DNA of 6,666 nt from Nitrososphaerota archaeon (GCA_027886925.1 JAPCJN010000046.1:1-6666), one strand, 5' to 3'. Numbered from the stretch's first letter, positions 1 to 5,548 are shown. Numbers and translations: made by a program. Notes: generated by a model not told the origin, from the letters alone.

Positions 1-417
1 GCGTTCGAAGACTTCTCCAGCCTCGTAAGGAGCGGATACACCGGCCTTTGCATCACCAGGAAATTTCCCGAAGATGTCAGGAAAGAGTATGGGCTCAAGA
101 GGACGCCAATCATGTGGCTGGCTGACGAAGAACGAAGTGATGCGATCCCACCAGGAGACTTGCTTGGGATCTCCCTCCTGGTCAAGGACTTTTTGCAGAA
201 GGCTACGAGACCCGTTATCATGTTCCATGGGTTCGAGTATCTCACGACGAAGAACGGTTTCACACCGATACTCAAATTAGTCCAAGGCATCAGCCAATCG
301 AATGCTGCAAAAAGAGGGATCCTGTTCGTTCCAATCGTTCCGGACAGCCTCAACAAGCAAGAAGAGGCCCTCCTTGTTGCCGAGACGACACCTCTGCCAT
401 TGCCCGCCAAATTGTAG
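1..417 (+). CDS. DUF835 family protein, 3' part (5' end outside the window)
   Basis: The frame is open from the first base of the window and stops with TAG at 415-417, giving 138 visible residues and no start codon in view. It matches the DUF835 family of archaeal signalling-associated proteins: an FPEDVRKEYGL segment, the WLADE motif, a DLLGISLLVKDF helix, the VIMFHGFEYLTTKNGF core strand and loop, and a LVAET tail. The biochemical role of DUF835 is not established; it is often found in or near archaeal signal-transduction proteins. Aligned by hand with the minus-strand DUF835 gene at 3958-4503, about 92 of 138 residues are identical, and the alignment implies that about 42 N-terminal residues lie off the left edge. 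The visible part has no frameshift. Family membership is confident; function is not inferred. Confidence 0.85.
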   Translation, partial: AFEDFSSLVRSGYTGLCITRKFPEDVRKEYGLKRTPIMWLADEERSDAIPPGDLLGISLLVKDFLQKATRPVIMFHGFEYLTTKNGFTPILKLVQGISQSNAAKRGILFVPIVPDSLNKQEEALLVAETTPLPLPAKL

Positions 418-965
418 AAGTATGTGTGGCTTACTGTTTAACGATCCCAGGGAGCCATGCCAGAACCCTCGTACCCGCTCAGGATAGTTGGAACGTCATG
501 TAGCCTCCCGTGAGACATTTATGGTCTGATTCTCACCGTTGTCTCGAATCTTCGGAGTTTCGAAACGGCAGGCCTTCGTTCCTCAACTCTGAGGGCCAAG
601 AAAAGAGGATTCCAAGGGCCAATCACCTTTTTTCCAATTACCTTTCTAAAGCAACTCTAGGGATCGTGAACACATGCATTCAAAGGTTCAATGTTTGAGC
701 ATACCGGTGAGTTTCTGATATAGAGAACCGGCGACTTAGCTCACAGATAGAATAATTCAGCCAAATCAGCATGAAAGAGAGGAATTGCACCTCAGCAAAT
801 TAGAACGTGGCTTTTCTTGGCATATCAGGCTTTTCTTGGGTAGCCGAGACTTCAATCGGGTATCGCGACAATAAATCACCTGTTAATACGCAACCAAAGC
901 CAAGAAGGTCTAGAAAGACAAAATCTACGGTCAAAATTACCTCTTTGGGTCCGGACAAATTGCCA
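418..965. other. Gene-free stretch, no supported coding sequence
   Basis: About 550 bases separate the DUF835 stop from the promoter region of the next gene. Short open frames here (510-698 and 807-989 on the + strand) show low-complexity, basic composition, no recognisable motif and no promoter or ribosome-binding site, so I do not call them. I saw no tRNA-like cloverleaf. The only structure worth noting is a 12-bp direct repeat at 809-839, a T6 run at 628-633, and imperfect inverted sequence around 697-745. Confidence 0.6.
809..839. repeat. 12-bp perfect direct repeat (GGCTTTTCTTGG x2)
   Basis: GGCTTTTCTTGG occurs at 809-820 and again at 828-839, separated by 7 bp, so the copies start 19 bp apart, a little under two helical turns. 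It lies about 155 bp upstream of the secreted-protein gene. It could be a paired regulator site or a simple slippage duplication; the sequence alone does not decide. Confidence 0.5.
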
Positions 966-975
966 TCTAATTATC
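963..975 (+). promoter_or_regulatory. Possible TATA box for the secreted-protein gene
   Basis: The A/T-rich segment CTAATTATC (966-974) is centred about 23 bp before the ATG at 993. That suits a near-leaderless archaeal transcript but is slightly closer than the usual 26-27 bp. No Shine-Dalgarno sequence precedes the ATG, which agrees with leaderless translation. The match to the archaeal TATA consensus is only moderate. Confidence 0.35.
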
Positions 976-992
976 TGGGTCTACATTAGACT

Positions 993-1679
993 ATGGAAAA
1001 CAAAGGTAAGGCAAAGATAGCAACTCTCGCAGCCGCCCTGGCAGTCGTCCTAGTAGCTTCAGTGCTAGTAGTGCCTGTTTGGGCAGCCTCCTCTTCAGCA
1101 TCCTCAAATGGCCACGACGACAAATCCTTAGCAACCATCGTGTCAGGAACCGGTACTATCGCAGCAATGACGACTAGCACCGTGACATTCATCCCAGCGC
1201 CTGGAAGCACGACCTCGAACCCCTTGTTCGTCGCCTGCACGGGAACGACCTCGAGCCCGACAACGACGACAGCTCCATATCTCATCTCCCAAGTTGGACC
1301 GGCTACAATCACAGGAGTGATATCCTCTAACTCGCCCGGCACCGATGTCGCCAACTCCGTCCTCAACCCCTGCGGCCCTTCTGGCACGGTCGTATCAACG
1401 CACGCCGTCTACACCTTCAGTTCAGTCACAATCAATCTCCCTAATGGCCAAACGATCACCGGCGGACTTGTGTTTACGAATGATGGCGACGGTAATGCCG
1501 TCACTTCGTCGGGGATAACAACTACTTCTGCCGCGGGTCACGGCCCCGTCACAGGAACGGGAGACTTGGCAAGAGTCACAGGAATCAATGAGAGAAGCTC
1601 GGTCGTAGTAAACACCGGCTCAGCTATCACCGTATCCAGCGATTACTGGGCACAACTCAATATCCCGAAGGGCGAGTAA
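993..1679 (+). CDS. Secreted Ser/Thr-rich protein of unknown function
   Basis: This is a 228-residue protein with a classical Sec signal. It has a basic N-terminus (MENKGKAK), a hydrophobic core at about residues 9-29 and a likely cleavage site after VWA, near residue 31. The mature part is small-residue-rich (Ser, Thr, Gly, Val, Ala), has only two cysteines (CTGTTS and NPCGPS), and carries short alternating hydrophobic stretches that suggest a beta-rich fold. The segment TGTGDLARVTGI resembles Gly-rich turns of small secreted beta-barrels, but I cannot assign a family. No N-x-S/T sequon is evident. It stands alone between gene-free stretches, with a terminator at its stop codon, so it is probably monocistronic. 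A long opposing open frame (986-1387) is judged a shadow. Export is confident; function is unknown. Confidence 0.85.
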   Translation: MENKGKAKIATLAAALAVVLVASVLVVPVWAASSSASSNGHDDKSLATIVSGTGTIAAMTTSTVTFIPAPGSTTSNPLFVACTGTTSSPTTTTAPYLISQVGPATITGVISSNSPGTDVANSVLNPCGPSGTVVSTHAVYTFSSVTINLPNGQTITGGLVFTNDGDGNAVTSSGITTTSAAGHGPVTGTGDLARVTGINERSSVVVNTGSAITVSSDYWAQLNIPKGE

Positions 1680-1716
1680 GAGACTGCGACTCTCTTCTCG
1701 CTTTCCTCCTTTTTTT
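1673..1716 (+). terminator. Hairpin plus T-tract terminator of the secreted-protein gene
   Basis: CGAG (1673-1676) and AAGAG (1678-1682) pair with CTCTT (1692-1696) and CTCG (1697-1700), with one bulged T and a 9-nt loop. A run of seven T follows at 1710-1716. The stem overlaps the TAA stop codon. The T-rich tract alone would suit archaeal intrinsic termination; the stem makes it more convincing. Confidence 0.65.
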
Positions 1717-1800
1717 CTCGTCAAACGAGCTCAATACAGCGAGGCCCCTTTTCCTACTAACACATTATTGTCATAGTGCTGTCTGAGGAACATCTTGTAG

Positions 1801-1893
1801 AGGCCAGCTTAATTTGCATGCGATTCATGGGATCATGTGCTGGCCTATTGCGCCTCCAGCACTTATGCCACTGAATCCCAAATCTTGGCATAA
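1801..1893. other. Cluster of perfect inverted repeats, possible structured RNA or element remnant
   Basis: Three perfect inverted repeats lie within 93 bp of otherwise gene-free sequence. AGGCCAGC (1801-1808) pairs with GCTGGCCT (1839-1846). GTGCTGG (1837-1843) pairs with CCAGCAC (1856-1862). TTATGCCA (1863-1870) pairs with TGGCATAA (1886-1893). The first two share the GCTGG segment and exclude each other, while the second and third stems abut at 1862/1863 and could stack. No promoter, T-tract or known RNA family was recognised, and either strand could be the transcribed one. The rest of the 1717-2123 stretch shows nothing I can name. Confidence 0.4.
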
Positions 1894-2123
1894 TTCCCAG
1901 CTCAGCAAGCCGGAATATCTTACCCAACCGAGCCAATTGTGAACGTGATTCACTTCATCTACTCGGCTTGAGGTCTCCCTGTTATTCATAGGAAGACTTC
2001 TCTCTTGGGAAATGCGATGTGTGAGATGCGGCTCTTTCAGCAGCAGACAGTCGCGGACCTTCGAAGTTTCAGTCTCACAACAATATTTCCGATGACTCCA
2101 CTCTTCTTGTTGGCCTGCTGATC

Positions 2124-2142
2124 TAAGCTTCAGCGAAGCTTA
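2124..2142. promoter_or_regulatory. 19-bp perfect palindromic operator candidate at the KaiC-like gene promoter
   Basis: TAAGCTTC (2124-2131), spacer AGC, and GAAGCTTA (2135-2142) form a perfect 8-bp inverted repeat. Its right arm runs into the candidate TATA box, so a bound dimer would cover the BRE and block TFB/TBP. It is placed as a repressor site would be; the identity of the regulator is unknown. The CNBD-winged-helix regulator encoded next door is a natural candidate, by inference only. Confidence 0.55.
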
Positions 2143-2150
2143 ATACATTT
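2139..2150 (+). promoter_or_regulatory. TATA box of the KaiC-like gene (leaderless)
   Basis: TTAATACA (2140-2147), within an A/T-rich run, is centred about 25 bp before the ATG at 2169. This predicts a transcript starting at or within a few bases of the start codon. No Shine-Dalgarno motif is present between them, in agreement. Confidence 0.55.
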
Positions 2151-2168
2151 AGTCGCTACCGTGAATTG

Positions 2169-2915
2169 ATGAACGATGATGGCTTCGTCCACACAGGGAT
2201 AACGGGGGTAGACGAGCTTCTCGAAGGCAAAGGACTTCCGAGGGGCTATGGGATCTTTGTTCTGGGAGGGCCCGGGAGTGGAAAGACCACGTTCGGTCTC
2301 CAATTCCTTCACGAGGGGATAAGGCAATTCGGCGAGAACGGAGTCTACATAACTCTCGATGAGGACATCGCCTACGTCAAGGCGAATGCGAAGCGAATCG
2401 ACTTCGACTTGGGAGCACTAGAAAAGGAGAACAAGCTGGGCCTCATAGACGCGTCGCCCATAAGGAAGTTCCCCAGCCAAGTGGTCATGGGGGAAAATAG
2501 GATTGGAAGGGAGGATTTTACCTTGATGTCCCTGTTGGACATGGTCAAGGTGCATGTGAAAAGGGTCGGGGCGAAGAGGCTCGTAGTCGATCCGCTAGTC
2601 AGCCTGACGATGCAGTTTTCCAATGAGGTCGAGAGGAGGACGGCACTGCTGGACCTGATGCAGGCGACAGCAGAGACCGGTTGCACGACGCTCCTGATCA
2701 GCGAGCTCTCCGAGAGCGGGGCTGAGAGGAGATATCAATTCGAAGAATACTTAGCGCAGGGAGTCATAATGATGCGCAAGGTCCAGATTGCAAATCGAGT
2801 CACTCACATTTTCCAAGTAGAAAAAATGCGCGGGCTGTCTCACGACGACCAACCTCGTCCTTACAAGATTGGGAAGGGGGGAATAGTCGTCTATCCCAAA
2901 GAGACAGTTCTATAG
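2169..2915 (+). CDS. KaiC-like RecA-superfamily ATPase, single domain
   Basis: This 248-residue protein belongs to the archaeal KaiC-like (RecA-fold) ATPase family. The opening HTGITGVDELLEGKGLPRG is the typical KaiC entry segment. Walker A (GGPGSGKTT) spans residues 33-41. After strand 2, where KaiC usually carries the catalytic Glu pair, it has LDED (D64-E65). Walker B is RLVVDP with Asp141. The C-terminal VEKMRGLSHD segment keeps the family's KMRG motif (K219, R221) that contacts nucleotide across subunits. With one ATPase domain, it is half the length of cyanobacterial KaiC and cannot be assumed to act as a clock. The ATG at 2169 is preferred to the TTG one codon earlier because of the TATA spacing. 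It is followed 129 bp later by the CNBD-winged-helix gene. Family assignment is secure; the cellular process is unknown. Confidence 0.92.
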   Translation: MNDDGFVHTGITGVDELLEGKGLPRGYGIFVLGGPGSGKTTFGLQFLHEGIRQFGENGVYITLDEDIAYVKANAKRIDFDLGALEKENKLGLIDASPIRKFPSQVVMGENRIGREDFTLMSLLDMVKVHVKRVGAKRLVVDPLVSLTMQFSNEVERRTALLDLMQATAETGCTTLLISELSESGAERRYQFEEYLAQGVIMMRKVQIANRVTHIFQVEKMRGLSHDDQPRPYKIGKGGIVVYPKETVL

Positions 2916-3037
2916 GTCTCGCGTTCGGGGAGCGGGCGGTCGCATGATGGGGCACGGATCGCTCCATAGCCACCAGGGACAGGGCGAAACCTTGGGGCTT
3001 GCGCATTGCAAGTCCAATCTCTATTCACTAATACTGG

Positions 3038-3045
3038 TTATATAA
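3038..3045 (+). promoter_or_regulatory. TATA box abutting the ATG of the CNBD regulator gene
   Basis: TTATATAA (3038-3045) is the best TATA-like sequence in the window and is itself palindromic, but its last base is the A of the ATG at 3045. If it is a working TATA box, transcription would begin near 3065-3067, after that ATG, and translation would have to start downstream, for example at the in-frame TTG at 3084. A CTTGC/GCAAG inverted repeat lies just upstream at 2999-3013. Confidence 0.4.
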
Positions 3046-3905
3046 TGGAGATTGACTTTTCCCATTCTCGAGTCCCGCCGGGTTTGGGAAGAGAAGTCGT
3101 TGAGGGAGAACTAATCGCAGCCCTGAAGCGATCTCCTGTTTTCTCGGCGTTAAAGCCAGACGAATTCTCGTCGATTGCTGGAATAGCAAAGATTCAGGAT
3201 TTCGACGCTAACGAGTTCATCGTAAACGAAGGCGACCTCCCCAATGCGTTCTATCTTATTCTGAGCGGGCTGGTCGAACTTCGGCGTGCCTACCGGCCTT
3301 TGGGGAGGCTTGGCCGCGGGCAATTCTTTGGAGAGACTGCACTGGTGGGTGACCTGACGCCCTCGGGAGACATCCTCGCCGTCCGCAAGACTCGGTGCAT
3401 GGTTCTGAGCGGATCGGAGCTGCGCTCTTACCCTGCAGTGGCGGCGAAGCTCTTAAGACAATCGGCTCCTCGAGAGCAAGAGGCCGCCCTTCAGCCCGCC
3501 CCGCAGGCAGCATCCGCGCCTCCTTTGGCCATAGATGATACCATCGAGTTCAAGTCGAACAAGGCAAGGCTCCTCTTCGACTATCTAGTGAAGGCTTTCA
3601 CGGAAGATTATATGGTGAGGAGACTGTATTTCGAGCAGGCGGGTTGGATGAGCCTCAGCGCGCTGGCGAAGGCGACCGGCATTCCGCGCTCCACACTCTA
3701 TGGTGAGAACGGCAACTTCGGCTCAATGGTGAACGAGCTTCTGGCCCGGGGCCTTGTCGAGACCAGGACTTTCACCGGAGCGAGGGGAAGGGGCGGGGAA
3801 ATCTTAAGGGTGAGAATCGCCTATGACAAAGAACCTGTGAAGTGGTATGTTGACCGAGCCATCCTGAGGGGAAAGTCAGACAGGCGCCAGCAGCAGAAGC
3901 ACTAG
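3045..3905 (+). CDS. CNBD-fold sensor / winged-helix DNA-binding regulator
   Basis: The protein has 286 residues if started at ATG 3045. Residues about 23-135 form a cyclic-nucleotide-binding (CRP-like) fold: SPVFSALKPDEF entry helix, INEGD-type turn as VNEGD (60-64), FYLILSGLVEL strands, and the FFGE cassette (94-97). An Ala/Pro-rich linker (about 142-162) leads to a C-terminal winged helix. Its HTH is LSALAKATGIPRSTLYG (204-220), followed by ELLARGLVETRTF and a basic RGRGG wing (247-251). In a hand alignment with E. coli CRP, the phosphate-binding Arg82 position is Gly, so classical cAMP binding is doubtful. It probably senses a ligand or partner and regulates transcription, perhaps of the adjacent KaiC-like gene. 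The start is uncertain: TTG 3006 extends it by 13 residues and TTG 3084 shortens it by 13. It converges with the DUF835 gene, with 52 bp between the stops. Confidence 0.88.
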   Translation: MEIDFSHSRVPPGLGREVVEGELIAALKRSPVFSALKPDEFSSIAGIAKIQDFDANEFIVNEGDLPNAFYLILSGLVELRRAYRPLGRLGRGQFFGETALVGDLTPSGDILAVRKTRCMVLSGSELRSYPAVAAKLLRQSAPREQEAALQPAPQAASAPPLAIDDTIEFKSNKARLLFDYLVKAFTEDYMVRRLYFEQAGWMSLSALAKATGIPRSTLYGENGNFGSMVNELLARGLVETRTFTGARGRGGEILRVRIAYDKEPVKWYVDRAILRGKSDRRQQQKH

Positions 3906-3941
3906 TGCTCCAGAAGAGCGTTCTATGTGCATCGGAGCACA
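3905..3941. terminator. Possible terminator between convergent genes
   Basis: GTGCTC (3905-3910) is perfectly complementary to GAGCAC (3935-3940); alternatively TGTGC (3926-3930) pairs with GCACA (3937-3941) around a 6-nt loop. It sits between the converging stop codons, but neither strand shows a strong T-tract, so it is only suggestive. Confidence 0.3.
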
Positions 3942-3957
3942 AAGCAGTTTCCGCTCG

Positions 3958-4503
3958 TCACTGCGATTCCGCGGGCATCGGCAGCGGCGTCGTCTCGGAG
4001 ACTAGGAGCGCCTCGTCCTGTTTGCTCAGGGCATCCGGAATTACAGGAAGGATGATGATTCCTCTTTTTGTTGCAACTGCCTCGCTGAACCCCTGAATCA
4101 GCCTGATTATTGGATTAAAGCCGTTGTAAGTAGTCAGGTATTCGATTCCATGAAGCATCACGACTGGTTTCATTGCCTTCGATATGAAGTCCTTGACTGT
4201 GAGGGATATCCCAAGCAAGTCTCTAGGTGGTATAGAATCCGGACCTGCTTCGTCAGCCAACCAGCGAATTGGTGTAGTCTTAAGGCCGTAATCCTTTCGA
4301 ACATCCTCGGGGAAGACCCTGCTCATTAGGAGACCATTACGGCCGCTCCGCACAAGGTTGGAGAAGACTTCAAATGCTATCCTTGGGTCGTGGGCCAGAT
4401 ATAGACGTCCGTCCTCCAGAAGATACCTAGTCGGTCCGCTGCCCGTCATTGTCTCCGAGGTCGGAGTAACAGAGTAGAGTCTTCTCTTCTTCAATCCAAA
4501 CAA
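3958..4503 (-). CDS. DUF835 family protein (complete)
   Basis: The protein has 181 residues. A short basic lead (LKKRR) precedes the DUF835 domain at about residues 26-175. Landmarks are YLLEDGRLYLAHD (27-39), FPEDVRKDYGL, WLADE (81-85), VVMLHGIEYLTTYNGF (114-129) and the LVSETTPLP tail. No membrane segment, kinase or receiver domain is fused to it, so it is a stand-alone DUF835 protein. It is about 67 percent identical to the truncated copy at 1-417. The start is taken as TTG at 4503 with GGTG 5 nt upstream as a ribosome-binding site. No ATG or GTG lies further upstream in frame before a stop; ATG 4449 (residue 19) is the alternative. It converges on the CNBD regulator gene. A role alongside the KaiC-like ATPase and CNBD protein is inferred only from proximity. 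Confidence 0.87.
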   Translation of the reverse strand: MFGLKKRRLYSVTPTSETMTGSGPTRYLLEDGRLYLAHDPRIAFEVFSNLVRSGRNGLLMSRVFPEDVRKDYGLKTTPIRWLADEAGPDSIPPRDLLGISLTVKDFISKAMKPVVMLHGIEYLTTYNGFNPIIRLIQGFSEAVATKRGIIILPVIPDALSKQDEALLVSETTPLPMPAESQ

Positions 4504-4575
4504 TATGACACCATCCTCACCTGTGTTGGTATGGCAAGAAGAAACGACACCATTAACAGCACAAGTGCCGTCCGA

Positions 4576-4584
4576 CTATTTATG
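4576..4584. promoter_or_regulatory. Shared or divergent TATA element between DUF835 and the antitoxin remnant
   Basis: CTATTTATG on the + strand is centred about 37 bp before the TTG start of the AbrB-like remnant at 4617, giving an 11-nt leader. The same bases read CATAAATAG on the minus strand, about 77 bp before the DUF835 TTG at 4503. The 113-bp gap has no other clear TATA candidate. The + assignment fits somewhat better. Confidence 0.4.
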
Positions 4585-4616
4585 CTGTGCCTAGAGAACA
4601 CCTCATACGAAGGCAA

Positions 4617-4869
4617 TTGGAAGAACCCGAAATCGCCGCGGTCGGGACGAAAGGCAGTTCGTCATCCCCCAGGACCTGAGGCGACGCCTCGCAATCAAGC
4701 CGAAGACGAAGCTGGCCATATACCGGAGGGGAGAACAAGCTGGTGGTCACGAAGCTGAGGTCCCGACGGCCGGAGGAGCTGACGACTTTTCGCCGAGATA
4801 GACGAGGGAAGCAAGAAATGCACGAGCGAGGCCGCGCTCAAGATCTTGTCTGCTCAACAAGCCGATTGA
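4617..4869 (+). pseudogene. AbrB/MazE-type antitoxin gene with three frameshifts
   Basis: Reading from TTG 4617 gives MEEPEIAAVGTKG, the start of an AbrB/MazE swapped-hairpin antitoxin (normally continuing GTKGQ-VIP). The frame then breaks: the Gln codon has lost a base at about 4655, and from 4658 the next frame gives FVIPQDLRRRLAIKPKTKL. Around the G run at 4727-4731 a base is gained, and the original frame resumes as GENKLVVTKLR from 4731. Around the T run at 4787-4790 it shifts again, and a third frame gives FAEIDEGSKKCTSEAALK, ending at TGA 4867-4869. Together the pieces make a full-length antitoxin of about 84 residues with the family order intact. No VapC or MazF toxin follows. Real decay and base-calling error are both possible; the family identification is confident. 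Confidence 0.75.
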
Positions 4870-4881
4870 CGCATCAATCGA

Positions 4882-4928
4882 GTGTAGTCGAAATGTCCCG
4901 GCGGAGGCGCAATGAACCCTATGCACGG
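4882..4928 (+). repeat. Upstream repeat element, copy 1 (before hicB1)
   Basis: This 47-bp segment has a core GAAATGTCCCGGCGGAGGC followed by GCAATGAA and CCCTATGCACGG. It shares the GAAATG-CCCGG-GG-GGCGCAATGAA half with copy 2 (5503-5548) and the CCGGCGGAGGC plus GAACCCTA-GCACGG half with copy 3 (6091-6122). It ends about 19 bp before the hicB1 TATA candidate. Confidence 0.65.
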
Positions 4929-4946
4929 TGACAGTGGTCTCCCAAC

Positions 4947-4953
4947 GCTTAAG
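4947..4953 (+). promoter_or_regulatory. hicB1 core promoter (leaderless)
   Basis: GCTTAAG (4947-4953), containing the palindrome CTTAAG, is centred about 28 bp before the ATG at 4979, and no Shine-Dalgarno site precedes that ATG. The spacing matches that at hicB2, where the TATA-like palindrome is also about 28 bp from the start. The match to consensus is weak on its own. Confidence 0.4.
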
Positions 4954-4978
4954 TCGCTCCCCGTCCAAGACGCTAAGC

Positions 4979-5206
4979 ATGAAGGCAGACAGGGTTGGCC
5001 AGAGCAAGTTCACCGCGATTCTCCGTAAGGAAAAAGGAGGATACTCCGTCCAGTGCGTGGAGCTCCCGGGAGCCATAAGCGAGGGAAAGACGAGAAGGAA
5101 GGCCCTGGAAAACATCCGAGAAGCAATACAAGGATATCTGGAGGCCTTTCCTGAGGAAGAGTCGAGACTGAAGTTCAAGAGCGAAGCAGTCCAGCTCGCC
5201 ATCTAG
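4979..5206 (+). CDS. hicB: HicB-like antitoxin, copy 1
   Basis: This is a 75-residue HicB-fold protein. After a short lead it has KFTAILRKEKGGYSVQCVELPGAISEGKTRRKALENIREAIQGYL, split into the usual elements: first strand, GGYSV-C-ELPG turn-strand, SEGKTR, and the EALENI-type amphipathic helix. HicB neutralises HicA, an mRNA-cleaving toxin, by occluding its active site. After the helix only a short charged tail follows, with no recognisable ribbon-helix-helix or HTH, so self-regulation by direct DNA binding is doubtful. ATG 4979 is chosen over the longer GTG 4928 frame because it starts at the family boundary and at leaderless distance from the TATA candidate. A GGAGG ribosome-binding site for the toxin follows its stop. 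It is clearly diverged from the second hicB, so it is not a recent duplicate. The frame is intact. Confidence 0.87.
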   Translation: MKADRVGQSKFTAILRKEKGGYSVQCVELPGAISEGKTRRKALENIREAIQGYLEAFPEEESRLKFKSEAVQLAI

Positions 5207-5211
5207 CGGGA

Positions 5212-5216
5212 GGAGG
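5212..5216 (+). promoter_or_regulatory. Shine-Dalgarno site marking the ancestral hicA1 start
   Basis: GGAGG lies 5 nt before the TTG at 5222. That TTG opens a frame reading MADGKLPRVGWRK, the usual HicA N-terminus, which then runs out of phase with the rest of the toxin. The site therefore identifies the original start and supports a frameshift inside hicA1. Confidence 0.55.
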
Positions 5217-5250
5217 CTCTTTTGGCGGATGGCAAGCTGCCTAGGGTTGG

Positions 5251-5451
5251 ATGGAGAAAATCGTGAAGGCACTTGGCAAAGCAGGATTCTACGTCACGCA
5301 TCAGAGGGGCAGCCACATCTACCTTACAGACCAAGGAAGACGGCACAAGGTCACGGTCCCGAGACACGACCCGGTGATGACAGGAACTCTGCTATCGATA
5401 ATCGAGCAATCCGGCCTCACACGAGAGCAGTTCGTCGATCTCTTGGAATAG
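5251..5451 (+). CDS. hicA: HicA-like toxin, copy 1, probably shortened by a frameshift
   Basis: The intact frame from ATG 5251 gives 66 residues: MEKIVKALGKAGFYVTHQRG, then SHIYLTD, HKVTVPRHDPVMTGTLLSII and a LTREQFVDLLE tail. This is the HicA double-stranded-RNA-binding-like fold with the active-site His in GSH. HicA cleaves mRNA and is held inactive by HicB. Upstream, out of phase, TTG 5222 with a GGAGG site encodes MADGKLPRVGWRK, the N-terminus seen in HicA2 as KLPVVSGTK. Adding one A to the AAAA run at 5257-5260 would join the two, so the gene seems to have lost one base. Because many HicA proteins are about 60 residues and begin near this point, the ATG product may still work, although it is left without a good ribosome-binding site. 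It lies 44 bp after the hicB1 stop. Confidence 0.75.
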   Translation: MEKIVKALGKAGFYVTHQRGSHIYLTDQGRRHKVTVPRHDPVMTGTLLSIIEQSGLTREQFVDLLE

Positions 5452-5484
5452 CCGGTCGAAGCTTTGGGCGACCAGTCCAGCCCG
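5449..5484 (+). repeat. Post-hicA tail, copy 1
   Basis: The sequence just after hicA1 resembles that after hicA2. TAGC begins both, and ACCAGTCCAGCCCG (5471-5484) matches ACCAGTTCAGCCCG (6633-6646) at 13 of 14 bases. The toxin modules thus carry related 3' flanks as well as related 5' flanks. Confidence 0.5.
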
Positions 5485-5502
5485 CCGCTTCGTTTAGCCC
5501 AC

Positions 5503-5548
5503 GTGTGAGTGAAATGCCCCGGTGGGGCGCAATGAAACAAATGTTCGG
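5503..5548 (+). repeat. Upstream repeat element, copy 2 (before the anchored protein gene)
   Basis: Aligned by hand with copy 1 it matches at about 35 of 47 positions, and near-perfectly over GAAATG-CCCGG-GG-GGCGCAATGAA. Here the centre forms a perfect hairpin, GCCCC-GGT-GGGGC (5516-5528), which the other copies lack. It lies further from its gene (about 53 bp before the TATA box) than copies 1 and 3. Confidence 0.6.

Noticed and set aside
451..480. Possible degenerate fourth copy of the upstream repeat (GGAG...GAACCCT)
   Set aside because: Only two short blocks match, with uneven spacing, and no gene start follows at the expected distance.
697..745. Possible hairpin with TGAGC/GCTCA outer arms
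   Set aside because: The inner pairing is broken and overlaps itself, and there is no T-tract or promoter; it is not better than expected by chance in a stretch this long.
807..989. 60-residue + strand open frame before the secreted-protein gene
   Set aside because: It has basic low-complexity composition, no recognisable motif, no promoter at the right distance, and spans the 12-bp direct repeat.
986..1387. 133-codon minus-strand open frame opposite the secreted-protein gene
   Set aside because: It is the antisense of a Ser/Thr/Val-rich coding region with biased codon use, has no promoter or family motif, and overlaps a gene with a clear signal peptide and terminator.
4531..4931. Two open frames of 75 and 62 residues in the antitoxin region
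   Set aside because: Each mixes correct and incorrect phases of the frameshifted AbrB-type gene; neither is a plausible protein as a whole.
4747..5202. 151-residue minus-strand open frame opposite hicB1
   Set aside because: It is the antisense of the hicB1 coding sequence and the antitoxin remnant, with no family signal.
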